Shown here one piece after another: positions 39,898-49,010 of a DNA stretch of 64,000 bases. Within the stretch, counting starts at the first letter, position 1, and every line of letters starts with the position of its first letter. This DNA comes from Polynucleobacter necessarius (lineage in GTDB: Bacteria > Pseudomonadota > Gammaproteobacteria > Burkholderiales > Burkholderiaceae). The notes below the pieces were generated by a model, which made no database searches, was not told the DNA's origin, and worked only from the letters and a program-made list of their open reading frames with translations. The translations under genes and the position numbers were made by a program. Where the stretch lies: positions 186,001 through 250,000 of the forward strand of contig NZ_LT606948.1 of the NCBI RefSeq assembly GCF_900095185.1, written 5' to 3'.

Positions 39898-40287
39898 TTG
39901 CTGTTTTATACCTCCTTTTTAGTTGTGTTGATCACAATCGATTTTATATCTCTTTTAGAGATTGCAAAAAATCTCTATCGCGACCAAATGGGTGATTTGA
40001 TGGCTAGCGAGCCCAAACTCATTGCCGGTCTTGCCTTTTATCTTTTGTATGCTCTGGGGGTTTGTATATTTGTGATTATTCCAGCACTTTCAAAACAGTC
40101 TTGGATATATGCGCTGCAATATGGCGCCTTGTTTGGGGTTTTGTGTTACATGACATACGATCTCACCAACCTTGCCGTTGTGAGAAACTTTCTAACACAG
40201 TTAGCCTTTGTCGATATAGCGTGAGGAAGCTTTGTAACAGCCATATGCGCATACTTTGCCTACTGGGTTGGCAATCGCACCTCCTAG
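39898..40287 (+). pseudogene. DUF2177-family small membrane protein with TGG-to-TGA stop
   Basis: Four-helix integral membrane protein: IDFISLLEIAKNLYRDQMGD, FYLLYALGVCIFVIIPAL and YDLTNLAVVRNFL are family-like. A TGA at 40222-40224 lies where the family has Trp (DIA-W-GS), then the frame continues FVTAICAYFAYWVGNRTS to TAG at 40285-40287. No ATG is found; a TTG at 39898 is the first start codon, so the true start may be damaged as well. Function unknown. Confidence 0.75.
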
Positions 40288-40303
40288 GCAATTAATTTAG
40301 CCT

Positions 40304-41926
40304 ATGCTTTTTCGTCCTCATCTACTAGATTCGTTTAAGGGCTATAACCGCACCCTTCTCACAAAAGATGTTTTCGCAGGATTAACTATTGGAATTGTTG
40401 CACTTCCCCTAGCGATGACCTTCGCCATTGCTAGCGGACTCAAGCCAGAAGCAGGCATCTTTACGGCCATCATTGCTGGTGGACTCATTTCTTTACTGGT
40501 GGGTGGCAGTCGAGTTCAAATCGGCGGCCCAGCTGGCGCTTTTATTGTGATCGTCTACGGCATTGTCGAGCGCTATGGTATTTCCAATTGATTAATTGCT
40601 ACAGCAATGTCAGGTGTATTTTTATTTCTGATGGGCGTATTTCGCCTGGGAACGCTAGTTCGCTTTATCCCTGTTGCAGTCATCATTGGTTTTACAAACG
40701 GCCTTGCCTTTTTGATTGGACTCTCCCAGACCAAGGATTTCTTTGGCCTCCAGGTTGAAAAAATGCCGACCCATTTTTTCCAGGCTGTACACACACTCTA
40801 TTTGGCGGCGCATACTGTGAACCCGATTGCCCTAGCTCTAGCGTGTGGAAGTCTGGCTTTATTAATTCTCTGGAAATTATTTCAGAAGCGCTTGGGTTGG
40901 CTTTTGCATCTGCCAGGCACTGTGGTTGCGATGGTAATTACTACTATCATCACCAGTATTTTTAGTTTACCGGTTGATACTATCGGCAGTCGTTTTGGCG
41001 GAATCCCATCGCAGCTACCTTCTTTTGAATGAATCCACATTAGCTGGGATAGCGCGCAATACATGATTGCACCAGCAATAACGCTTGCATTATTAGGGAC
41101 TATTGAATCTTTGCTCTGCGCACGTATTGCAGATAGCTTGATGCACGATCGTCATGAATCTAATCAAGAGTTGATGGCTCAAGGGAGCGCCAATTTTACG
41201 CTTCCATTGTTCGGCGGCATGCCAGCAACTGGCACTATTGCACGCTCCGTCACTAATGTGGAGAGCGGTGCAACTACACCTGTCGCAGGCCTGGTGCACG
41301 CTCTCACTCCACTCATAATCGTTTTGTTTGCAGCACACCACTAGCCAAAAATATTCCGCTCGCTAGTCTTGCTGCAATCTTGATGTACGTTGCTTGGAAT
41401 ATGGGTAAATGGAAAAAGTTGATTGACCTTAAACAATGCTGCTTACCCTATCACGTGACCCTCTTGATGGCATTCATTCTGACTGTAGTTTTGGGCCTCA
41501 CTATTGCAGTTCAGGTCGGTCTGCTTTTAGCCTTTATCTCATTCATTTATCGCATCTCTAGCTTATCGCGTTGTGAACTTGCGCAAACAAGTGATTTCCC
41601 AGGTCTACAAAATCAAGAAGGAAGTATAGACGCGTATCGTATTCACGGCGCCCTCTTTTTTGGTGCCGTCAAATTATTAGAAAACATTGAGTTGAATTTA
41701 CCCACGCAAACTTTATTATTGGATTTGAAGAATGTGATGTATATCGACACTTCTGGCATGGATACGATTATGGAACATTGCGCATTTATGCAAAATTCGC
41801 GTGATCATTTTTGGCTTAGCACACCAGCCGCTTGAAATGGCTGAGCGCAGTAACTTTGCATCTTCGCTACCACAAGATGCTTTCTACCCAGCCCTAAACG
41901 CTGGAATAGGGGCAGCAACTTCTTAA
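40304..41926 (+). pseudogene. SulP-family anion permease with STAS domain, broken
   Basis: A full-length SulP transporter can be reconstructed: start MLFRPHLLDSFKGYNRTLL, DVFAGLTIGIVALPLAMTFA, then TGA at 40589-40591 and 41030-41032 (both at likely Trp positions), frame shift near 41342 and a C-terminal STAS domain with LLLDLKNVMYIDTSGMDTI, with a last frame shift near 41800 before LPQDAFYPALNAG. It would have imported sulfate, bicarbonate or a similar anion. Its end overlaps the TauE gene on the other strand. Confidence 0.9.
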
Positions 41927-42642
41927 GATATACAGAAGCCACCTTTCAGTAATGCCTCTGGTAAAACCCAAGCGCGATACAAACCAAAACCACCAGTAAT
42001 AAAGAGAAGTACTACGACTAAATACCGTACCCAAAGATATTGTCCAAACTGAGTAAGCGCTGCAGAAAATTTAGAGATCAGCAATAGATTAGGTAATGTA
42101 CCCAATCCAAAAGCCAACATCAATGCAGCCCCAGTAAAAATATCTCCCGATAAAAATGCTAGCGGCAAAATGCTATAAACCAATCCACATGGTACCAAAC
42201 CCCAAAGCATTCCACTAAACCAACGCGAGGGTCCACTTACCATCCTGCCCAGATATGTAGCCCAATAAGTCGCAATCTTGGAGCCAATCCATTTGGCACT
42301 CAACAAGTTCTCTGACTTACCAGCCTTGAGTAAACAAAAACCCATCAGAATCAAAATAAGAGAGGTCAAGGCAAACAAAGGTCTTTGTATAGGAACTACG
42401 TTTTGCTGCCAAACTACCACCCCCACAGAGGCTGCCAACGCCCCTAAGAGGGCATATGTTGTTACTCGGCCTAAATGCATCATGAATTGAAGGTAAAAGA
42501 GTTCTGATTTAGGCCGTAATGGGGTCTCGGAGGAGATTGGCCGCTCAATGGCAGAGGCGATCCCACCGCACATCAAGGCGCAATGCCAGCCGCTCACAAG
42601 AGCGGCCAAAAATACAGCAAGAAGTAGGCTATAAGTTAGCAT
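41923..42642 (-). CDS. Sulfite exporter TauE/SafE-like (CcoH/UreH-type) membrane protein
   Basis: A 239-residue membrane protein with about six helices and the motif SGWHCALMCGGIASAIE at the N-terminus, typical of the DUF2189/TauE-SafE group found beside cbb3 oxidase genes, where relatives help copper delivery to CcoN (CcoA-like or CcoS-linked role). The Cys/His pair in HCALMCGG could bind a metal. It is divergent from fnr with a 77-base gap. Intact, next to the cco cluster. Confidence 0.78.
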   Translation of the reverse strand: MLTYSLLLAVFLAALVSGWHCALMCGGIASAIERPISSETPLRPKSELFYLQFMMHLGRVTTYALLGALAASVGVVVWQQNVVPIQRPLFALTSLILILMGFCLLKAGKSENLLSAKWIGSKIATYWATYLGRMVSGPSRWFSGMLWGLVPCGLVYSILPLAFLSGDIFTGAALMLAFGLGTLPNLLLISKFSAALTQFGQYLWVRYLVVVLLFITGGFGLYRAWVLPEALLKGGFCIS

Positions 42643-42719
42643 CTTCTATCGCAAGAACGTTTAAAAAAACCAGATTCATCACCCATATAGAATAAACTGA
42701 CTGCATAATTAGCATCAAT

Positions 42720-43490
42720 ATGAATTACAAGCCTACCGACACTCCAACCAGTAAATGCTCTGTTTGTGTACTGGGTCAGTTTTGCCTTCCAGCCGGCCTC
42801 AATAGTAGTGAAGTAAGCAAAATTGATAGCTTAGTCAAAGAGCGTGTCCACCTACAAAAAGGTGAAACCCTCTACCGACATGGTGATCCGCTGAACTCAG
42901 TGTACAGCATTCGTTTTGGCACTTTTAAAACTGAATTTTGCCTTCAAGATGGTCGCCAGCAAGTTATTGGCTTTCATCTTCCGGGTGAAATATTGGGTCT
43001 TGATGGGATCGGTGAAGGCCATTATCAATCTGATGCAATTGCACTTGAAGAGAGTGAAGTCTGCATTATTCGGTACGATGCATTTGAAGATCTAGCACGC
43101 CAGATTCCAGTACTGCAAAACCAGTTCCATAAAATCATGAGTCGCGCATTGACTCAGGATCAGCGTCATCTTCTCTCTCTTGGCTCTATGAGAGCAGAAG
43201 AAAGATTGGCAGCATTTTTATTAAGCCTCTCACAACGCTTAGCAGCACGCGGTTATCTCAATAATGAATTCGACTTACGTATGAGTCGCGTTGATATTGG
43301 TAGCTATCTTGGTATTCAGATTGAAACTGTGAGTCGCATGCTCTCGCGCTTTGCAGAATCTGGTCTTATTCAGATTAAACAACGTCATATCAAATTCATA
43401 GATATGAATGGCCTATTTGAACTGGCGGGCATTCCAAACCCAGATCGCCACGGGTGCGAAAACCCCGAAACCCCTATTAAACTGGCTTAA
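42720..43490 (+). CDS. fnr: FNR-family oxygen-sensing transcription regulator
   Basis: A 256-residue CRP/FNR-family activator with the full [4Fe-4S] Cys set: Cys13, Cys16, Cys22 (KCSVCVLGQFC) and Cys115 (ESEVCIIRYD), matching the C-x2-C-x5-C plus distal Cys pattern of E. coli FNR. The cNMP-like roll follows and the HTH has IGSYLGIQIETVSRMLSRF with recognition residues E-SR. It senses low oxygen and should bind TTGAT-N4-ATCAA. A perfect such site lies upstream of ccoN. It is divergent from a TauE-like gene and convergent with the end of the cco cluster. Confidence 0.93.
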   Translation: MNYKPTDTPTSKCSVCVLGQFCLPAGLNSSEVSKIDSLVKERVHLQKGETLYRHGDPLNSVYSIRFGTFKTEFCLQDGRQQVIGFHLPGEILGLDGIGEGHYQSDAIALEESEVCIIRYDAFEDLARQIPVLQNQFHKIMSRALTQDQRHLLSLGSMRAEERLAAFLLSLSQRLAARGYLNNEFDLRMSRVDIGSYLGIQIETVSRMLSRFAESGLIQIKQRHIKFIDMNGLFELAGIPNPDRHGCENPETPIKLA

Positions 43491-43519
43491 AGTAAGCTGC
43501 GGTCTATCTCTTTATCATC

Positions 43520-43747
43520 TCAAGCTTCTATGGCAGGCAAGATATAGGCTGTCAGGGCGCTTGAAGCTGCGCAAAAGATCCAAATTGTAAAAAAAACAAT
43601 GGTGTAAATACTTTCATCGGATATTTCGGGGTGATGCCCAAAAAATAAAAGGTCTTGCGGATGAATAATGGTAAATAACAAGCCTTCCGCCATTCCGGCC
43701 ACCAAAAAAGAGGGCCATAATATCCAGATCAAAAGGCAGAATTTCAT
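43520..43747 (-). CDS. Small two-helix membrane protein at the end of the cco operon
   Basis: A 75-residue protein with two hydrophobic helices (CLLIWILWPSFLVAGMAEGL and YTIVFFTIWIFCAASSALTA) separated by a short loop with several acidic and His residues. It overlaps fixH by four bases (ATGA), so it is co-translated with the cbb3 oxidase genes. I do not recognise a family. It may be an assembly or small subunit-like protein; this is inference from position alone. Confidence 0.65.
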   Translation of the reverse strand: MKFCLLIWILWPSFLVAGMAEGLLFTIIHPQDLLFFGHHPEISDESIYTIVFFTIWIFCAASSALTAYILPAIEA

Positions 43748-43953
43748 TTGTTAGCCTGTGTATCAGAAGCTTTAAGTTGCTCTACTTTGAGACCCTGCTT
43801 CAATACACCGTCACGCAAAGGCTTGTCAGCATGGTAATTGATTGCTAAGTAGATCGTAATAATGCATCCAACCATAGCAACTGCAGGCCCGCTCATTAAT
43901 AACCAAGGCCAAATTTGTTTGAACCAAGGCTTAGTCGTTTGCTGTTCTGTCAT
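43744..43953 (-). CDS. FixH/CcoH-like cbb3 oxidase assembly protein
   Basis: A 69-residue protein with one transmembrane helix (WPWLLMSGPAVAMVGCIITI) preceded by KPWFKQ, matching the N-terminus of FixH family proteins (W-P-W-x-L...GP...V). It is shorter than full FixH and lacks the large periplasmic domain, so it is the short CcoH type. Start at 43953 (MTEQQTTKP); five extra upstream codons would be possible. It follows ccoG by 24 bases. Role: assembly of the cbb3 oxidase. Confidence 0.75.
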   Translation of the reverse strand: MTEQQTTKPWFKQIWPWLLMSGPAVAMVGCIITIYLAINYHADKPLRDGVLKQGLKVEQLKASDTQANK

Positions 43954-43977
43954 ATACATTCTCTCCATTGCTCTAAA

Positions 43978-45435
43978 TTAACGGGGAATAATAAAAGTAG
44001 ATTTTTCATCACGAGTTCTAGTGATGAATCTATCCCCAGAAATCTCTTGCGCTTCAACATCAAAATGAATTGGGTAATTTCCAGCCGTATTTTGACCAAT
44101 CGTAGTGCTAACTTTAATCGGTAGCAATTGGTTGCTAGCAGCAGCCACATCAATTTCCTGAATTTCTTTTCCTTGCGAATTCAGGATCCTTAAATCATCC
44201 AACCCTGTGGCTTTCACTTGCACCTTCATGGGATGCTCGGACGCATTCATAATCTGCATGCGATAAATATTTTCAATACGAATATCCTCGACCTCACGAG
44301 CCAAGGCACCGCGATCACGCATCACATCCACTCTTAAAGGATTGCGAGTCACCAAAGAGAACATAAAAGCGGATGCTAGTACGGTAATAAATGCACTATA
44401 AATTAATACACGGGGGCGCAAAATATGACGTATAGCACTTTGATTAGATTCCTTATCTTCAATCGCGCGCTCGGTGGTATAGCGAATTAAGCCTGTTGGA
44501 TAGCTCACCTTCTCCATCACTTGATTGCAAGCATCAATACAAGCGCCGCAACCAATACACATATATTGCAGGCCATCACGAATATCGATTCCTGTCGGAC
44601 AAACCTGTACACAAATGCTACAGTCAACGCAATCTCCTAAACCGAGAGAGGTATGATCAGTAGACTTACTACGACTTCCTCTTGGCTCGCCACGCACTTT
44701 ATCGTATGTCACTAAGAAAGTATCTTTATCCACCATAACGCTTTGAAAGCGAGCATATGGGCACATATATTTACATACTTGCTCACGCATAAAGCCAGCA
44801 TTACCCCAGGTAGCAAAGCTATAGAAACATAACCAGAATGTTTGCCAAGGCCCTAGCGAGAGATGTAAAAGAGATTCACCCAATGTTTCAATTGGAGTAA
44901 AGTAACCGATAAAAGTAAAACCTGTCCAGAAAGCAAGCAATAACCATAGAAAATGCTTCGCAACCTTGAGGCGCCATTTACGAAAACTCCATGGCCACTC
45001 TTCACCATCTAAACGTATCCGAGCAAATCGATCACCCTCCACCTTGCGTTCGATCCACATGAAGATTTCCGTATACACCGTTTGCGGACAGGCATAGCCA
45101 CAAAATAAACGACCAGCAACCGCAGTAAAAAGAAATAAAGCTAATGCAGCAAGAATTAGCAGAAGCGTCAGATAAATTACATCTTGTGGCCAAAGTACTA
45201 GACCAAATATATAAAACTTACGTTGAATTAAATCAAAGAGAATTGTCTGACGACCATTCCAGCTCAACCATGGTAAGCCATAAAAGAGTAGCTGGGTTGC
45301 AAAGACAAGTATGAATCGCCAGCGAGCAAAAATTCCCGATACGGAACGAGGATAAATTTTTCGCCGAACCTCATAAAGTGATTCCTCAATCACTTCTATC
45401 GGAACAGGTTTCCCACCCGGCGAATTATCAGACAC
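43978..45435 (-). CDS. ccoG: CcoG, cupric reductase / cytochrome cbb3 accessory iron-sulfur protein
   Basis: A 485-residue membrane protein that reduces Cu(II) for cbb3 assembly. It has four or five N-terminal helices, then two 4Fe-4S clusters in CVDCSICVQVCPTGIDI and YMCIGCGACIDACNQV, and a C-terminal Ig-like periplasmic domain. Another Cys motif FCGYACPQTVYTE lies in the first part. It follows ccoP by 13 bases in the cco operon. Intact. Confidence 0.95.
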   Translation of the reverse strand: MSDNSPGGKPVPIEVIEESLYEVRRKIYPRSVSGIFARWRFILVFATQLLFYGLPWLSWNGRQTILFDLIQRKFYIFGLVLWPQDVIYLTLLLILAALALFLFTAVAGRLFCGYACPQTVYTEIFMWIERKVEGDRFARIRLDGEEWPWSFRKWRLKVAKHFLWLLLAFWTGFTFIGYFTPIETLGESLLHLSLGPWQTFWLCFYSFATWGNAGFMREQVCKYMCPYARFQSVMVDKDTFLVTYDKVRGEPRGSRSKSTDHTSLGLGDCVDCSICVQVCPTGIDIRDGLQYMCIGCGACIDACNQVMEKVSYPTGLIRYTTERAIEDKESNQSAIRHILRPRVLIYSAFITVLASAFMFSLVTRNPLRVDVMRDRGALAREVEDIRIENIYRMQIMNASEHPMKVQVKATGLDDLRILNSQGKEIQEIDVAAASNQLLPIKVSTTIGQNTAGNYPIHFDVEAQEISGDRFITRTRDEKSTFIIPR

Positions 45436-45447
45436 GAATCACTATGC

Positions 45448-46374
45448 TTACTTAGCGGCCACAGGTTGTTTATTGTTTGATAAACCCCATACATAAGCTG
45501 TTAATAATTGAATCTTTTCAGGGCTTAATACTTTGTCTTGAGCAGGCATCTGCGCCATACGACCTTTGGTTACCGTCTCAACAATTGTTGCCTCTGAAGC
45601 CCCGTACAACCAAACTTTGTCAGTTAAATTTGGTGCGCCCAAAGCGATATTTCCTTTGCCTTCAGGTCCATGGCAAGCAGCACAATGAGATTTGTGTACA
45701 TCAGCACCACGAGCGGCCTTAAGATCATCTGCAGGTAATCCCGAAAGGCTACGCACATAGTTAGCTACATCAGAAATTTGTTTGCTATCCAATTGTGGAA
45801 ATGGAGGCATGACTCCGCCACGGCCATTCACGATACTGGCTTTGATATTTTCAGGTGAACCGCCGTAAAGCCAATCACCATCAGTTAAATTCGGAAAGCC
45901 TTTACTACCACCTGCATCTGAACCATGGCATTGTGCACAGGAATTCAAGAATAAACGTTGACTCATTTCACGCGCCTTAGGATCTGCAGCAACTTGCTCG
46001 ATATCCATGCTGACATACTTAGCATAGACTGGCTTTAATTCATCGTTTGCAGTAGTCATCGACTTCATTAAAGCGCTGTCAGTACTGTAGCCAAGAACAC
46101 CCGGATAAGAACCTAAGCCTGGGTAGAGTACTAAGTAAACTAAACCAAAAATACAGGAAAGCAAAAACATCCACATCCACCAGCGTGGTAATGGATTATT
46201 TAATTCACGTAGATCTTCATCCCAAACGTGACCAGTATCCTGTACTTGCCCATCCGGCTTCAGCTTTACCTTGACCTTCAGTTGAGAAAACAATAACCAG
46301 ACGCACCAAACAATACCGACCAATGTTACTAAGGCGATATAGGCACTCCAACCGGCACCAAGAAAATCGCTCAT
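45448..46374 (-). CDS. ccoP: cbb3 cytochrome oxidase diheme subunit CcoP
   Basis: A membrane-anchored diheme c-type cytochrome feeding electrons to CcoN. The 308 residues have an N-terminal region with two hydrophobic helices (AYIALVTLVGIVWCVWLLF and MWMFLLSCIFGLVYLVLY) and two heme motifs CAQCHG and CAACHG. Its start overlaps ccoQ by four bases. The heme is attached by the ccm system in this window. Full length and intact. Confidence 0.96.
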   Translation of the reverse strand: MSDFLGAGWSAYIALVTLVGIVWCVWLLFSQLKVKVKLKPDGQVQDTGHVWDEDLRELNNPLPRWWMWMFLLSCIFGLVYLVLYPGLGSYPGVLGYSTDSALMKSMTTANDELKPVYAKYVSMDIEQVAADPKAREMSQRLFLNSCAQCHGSDAGGSKGFPNLTDGDWLYGGSPENIKASIVNGRGGVMPPFPQLDSKQISDVANYVRSLSGLPADDLKAARGADVHKSHCAACHGPEGKGNIALGAPNLTDKVWLYGASEATIVETVTKGRMAQMPAQDKVLSPEKIQLLTAYVWGLSNNKQPVAAK

Positions 46375-46538
46375 GATTTATCCTTACTAAATTCATCGGG
46401 AAGATCGAACGGAAGTTCAGCAGATTCCTGATTGGCTGGTTGTCTTTTTGCTGACCAAGCCCACCAAACAATTCCTAAAAAAAATACCAAGCCAAGTACG
46501 GTAGATATTACTGAAAGGTAGGGGGCGATATTTTGCAT
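46371..46538 (-). CDS. ccoQ: cbb3 oxidase small subunit CcoQ
   Basis: A 55-residue single-helix protein (LSVISTVLGLVFFLGIVWWA) with a charged C-terminal tail (LPDEFSKDKS). It lies between ccoO and ccoP and overlaps ccoP through ATGA. The position, size and single helix identify it as CcoQ, which stabilises the oxidase. It was located by reading the sequence; no conserved residue check is possible beyond the WW after the helix. Confidence 0.88.
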   Translation of the reverse strand: MQNIAPYLSVISTVLGLVFFLGIVWWAWSAKRQPANQESAELPFDLPDEFSKDKS

Positions 46539-46557
46539 AATGTCTTAGTTCCCAAGC

Positions 46558-47205
46558 TTACTGGGCAACCACCTCATCAACAGTAGTATATCTACGATTC
46601 ACGCCTAGACCCTGTAGGTATGCAATCAATGCATCCTCTTCAGTTTTTCCTTCTAACTCTTTTGGTGCGTTTGCTATTTGCTCATCAGCGTATGGAACAC
46701 CAAGGCGACACATTGCCTTCATGTGAGAAGAAATTGTGTCTGCAGCTGCTGGTTTTTGTAAATATGGGTAGGCCGGCATATTGGACTCAGGCACCACGTC
46801 ACGAGGATTACGCAAATGAATGCGGTGCCAATCATCTGAGTAGCGCCCACCCACGCGGGCTAAATCAGGGCCGGTACGTTTGCTTCCCCATAAAAATGGA
46901 TAGTCGTACACCGACTCACCTGCTAGGGAGTAAGGTCCATAACGTTCTACTTCTGAACGCAAAGTACGAATCTGTTGTGAGTGACAACCTAAGCAACCTT
47001 CACGCTGATAAATATCACGACCCGCTAAACGTAAGGCTGAATACGGCTCAACACCAGGACTAGACTCGGTTGTAGAGTGCTGGAAAAATAAAGGCACGAT
47101 CTGCACCAAACCAGCAACCGAAATTGCCGCGATAGTAGCGATAATCAACCAACCAACATTCCGCTCAAGCGTTTCGTGGGAAAAAAATCGACGTTGTTCT
47201 GACAT
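46558..47205 (-). CDS. ccoO: cbb3 oxidase monoheme subunit CcoO
   Basis: The c-type cytochrome subunit anchored by one N-terminal helix ([19 protein letters not shown]), 215 residues, with a single heme motif CLGCHSQQ and distal Met in [10 protein letters not shown]. Family length and motifs fit. It follows ccoN by 10 bases and precedes ccoQ by 19. Intact. Confidence 0.96.
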   Translation of the reverse strand: MSEQRRFFSHETLERNVGWLIIATIAAISVAGLVQIVPLFFQHSTTESSPGVEPYSALRLAGRDIYQREGCLGCHSQQIRTLRSEVERYGPYSLAGESVYDYPFLWGSKRTGPDLARVGGRYSDDWHRIHLRNPRDVVPESNMPAYPYLQKPAAADTISSHMKAMCRLGVPYADEQIANAPKELEGKTEEDALIAYLQGLGVNRRYTTVDEVVAQ

Positions 47206-47215
47206 GTTCTTATCC

Positions 47216-48658
47216 CTAATGAGCTGCTACAGACGCTTGTGGAATCGCAGCATCAATGCATTTTTTACCAACTACAGTCTTGTAGACGTTGTAAGCCATC
47301 ACAAACATGCCGACTAGGTAGCACAGACCGCCCAACAAACGAATGACATAGAAGGGATAAGTTGCTTTTACAGACTCAACAAAGCTGTAAGTCAAAGTAC
47401 CGTCTGGCTCGAATGCTCTCCACATCAATCCTTGCATCACACCAGCAATCCACATGGCTGCGATATAACTCGCTACTCCACTTGTTGCAATCCAGAAATG
47501 CAATTCAATAAGCTTAGTGCTATACATATCTTTTTGACCCACTAAACGAGGAATCAGATAGTACAGAGAGCCGATTGTGATCATGGCAACCCAGCCCAAT
47601 GCGCCAGAGTGAACGTGCCCAATAGTCCAATCTGTGTAGTGAGACAGGCTGTTAACCGTCTTGATAGACATCATGGAACCTTCGAATGTAGACATGCCGT
47701 AGAAAGACAAGGCGACTACTAAGAATTTCAAAATTGGGTCACGACGTAATTTATGCCAAGCACCTGAGAGTGTCATAATGCCGTTGATCATGCCGCCCCA
47801 AGATGGAGCTAACAAAATTAATGAGAAAACCATCCCTAAAGATTGAGTCCAATCTGGCAATGCTGTATGTTGCAAGTGATGAGGACCTGCCCACATGTAA
47901 GTAAAGTTCAAAGCCCAAAAATGGACAATCGATAAGCGGTATGAATAGATTGGGCGTTCAGCTTGCTTTGGAATAAAATAATACATCATGCCTAAGAAAC
48001 TGGTAGTCAAGAAGAAGCCAACTGCATTATGGCCATACCACCACTGAATCATGGCATCTTGGGCGCCTGAATATGCAGAATAAGATTTAAAGAGACTTGC
48101 AGGCATTTCAACATTATTGACGATATGTAACACTGCAATCGTTAAAATATAAGCACCAAAAAACCAGTTCGAAACGTAAATATGTTTTGTTTTACGCTTA
48201 ATCACAGTTCCAAAAAATACTACCGCGTAAGCTACCCACACCACCGTAATTAATAAATCAATCGGCCATTCGAGTTCCGCATACTCTTTGGAAGTCGTAA
48301 TACCTAATGGCAAAGTGATAGCTGCAGAAACAATCACGGCTTGCCATCCCCAAAAAGTAAATGCTGCTAATTTATCGGAGAACAAACGCACCTGACATGT
48401 GCGTTGCACGATGTAATATGAAGTTGCAAATAAGGCCGATCCACCAAATGCAAAAATGACTGCATTGGTATGCAAAGGACGCAAGCGGCCATAACTTAAC
48501 CAAGGAATATTGAAGGTGATCTCAGGCCAGATGAGTTGGGCCGCGAGGATAACCCCCACGAGCATGCCAACAATTCCCCAAAGCACAGTAATAATGGCAA
48601 ATTGGCTGACAACCTTGTAATTGAAGGTATCGTGATTACCCCCCACGGTAAGCCCCAT
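47216..48658 (-). CDS. ccoN: cbb3 oxidase catalytic subunit CcoN
   Basis: The heme-copper catalytic subunit of high-affinity oxygen reduction, about 480 residues and twelve helices. Copper/heme histidines are seen in [26 protein letters not shown] and [14 protein letters not shown] choose the Met at 48658 ([12 protein letters not shown]) because AGGAG lies about seven bases before it, whereas the upstream ATG at 48691 has no ribosome site. A perfect FNR box lies about 85 bases upstream. Intact. Confidence 0.95.
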   Translation of the reverse strand: MGLTVGGNHDTFNYKVVSQFAIITVLWGIVGMLVGVILAAQLIWPEITFNIPWLSYGRLRPLHTNAVIFAFGGSALFATSYYIVQRTCQVRLFSDKLAAFTFWGWQAVIVSAAITLPLGITTSKEYAELEWPIDLLITVVWVAYAVVFFGTVIKRKTKHIYVSNWFFGAYILTIAVLHIVNNVEMPASLFKSYSAYSGAQDAMIQWWYGHNAVGFFLTTSFLGMMYYFIPKQAERPIYSYRLSIVHFWALNFTYMWAGPHHLQHTALPDWTQSLGMVFSLILLAPSWGGMINGIMTLSGAWHKLRRDPILKFLVVALSFYGMSTFEGSMMSIKTVNSLSHYTDWTIGHVHSGALGWVAMITIGSLYYLIPRLVGQKDMYSTKLIELHFWIATSGVASYIAAMWIAGVMQGLMWRAFEPDGTLTYSFVESVKATYPFYVIRLLGGLCYLVGMFVMAYNVYKTVVGKKCIDAAIPQASVAAH

Positions 48659-48739
48659 GGTTTCTCCTTTTTTGCGACCAAACAACGACATAATCCAAAT
48701 AGATTGGATTGATTATCAAATCAGGGTCCTCTAGGTGGT

Positions 48740-48753
48740 TTGATCTATATCAA
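48740..48753 (-). promoter_or_regulatory. FNR/ANR-type box upstream of ccoN
   Basis: TTGATCTATATCAA is an exact match to TTGAT-N4-ATCAA. It lies between ccoS and ccoN, centred about 88 bases before the chosen ccoN start. An fnr gene lies about 5 kb away. Low-oxygen induction of ccoNOQP by FNR is well known in proteobacteria; here it is inferred. Confidence 0.85.
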
Positions 48754-48821
48754 AAGTGTGAGGCAAATTGATGCTTAAAGGAATAAAACCGCTTATTTTC
48801 TAGAGTCTAGAAAATATGTGG

Positions 48822-49001
48822 CTATTTTTGAGAGTGTTCACTAACTTCTTTAGATCTTGGCGTGTCGTCATCCATCAAAATTGCATGACCTGGGCCGTCC
48901 AAATCATCAAACTGCCCACTCTTAATGGACCAGCGCAATATCCATACAAGAAGACCAATTAAGAGCAAGGAGATGGGAATGAGGAGAAATAAACTTTCCA
49001 T
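48822..49001 (-). CDS. ccoS: CcoS, cbb3 oxidase maturation protein
   Basis: A 59-residue protein with one N-terminal helix (LFLLIPISLLLIGLLVWILRW) and the family motif SGQFDDLDGPGHAILMDDD. It is needed for insertion of copper and hemes into CcoN. It lies 9 bases after ccoI on the same strand. Length and motif make this a confident call. Confidence 0.92.
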   Translation of the reverse strand: MESLFLLIPISLLLIGLLVWILRWSIKSGQFDDLDGPGHAILMDDDTPRSKEVSEHSQK

Positions 49002-49010
49002 CGTTACAGT

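Noticed and set aside
25939-41032. TGA reassigned to tryptophan (as in some reduced symbionts), given many TGA at Trp positions
   Set aside because: Intact genes such as rfaE1, ccoQ and the ccm genes end in TGA within ATGA overlaps and never contain an in-frame TGA; TAG also replaces Trp, and most affected genes have frameshifts too.
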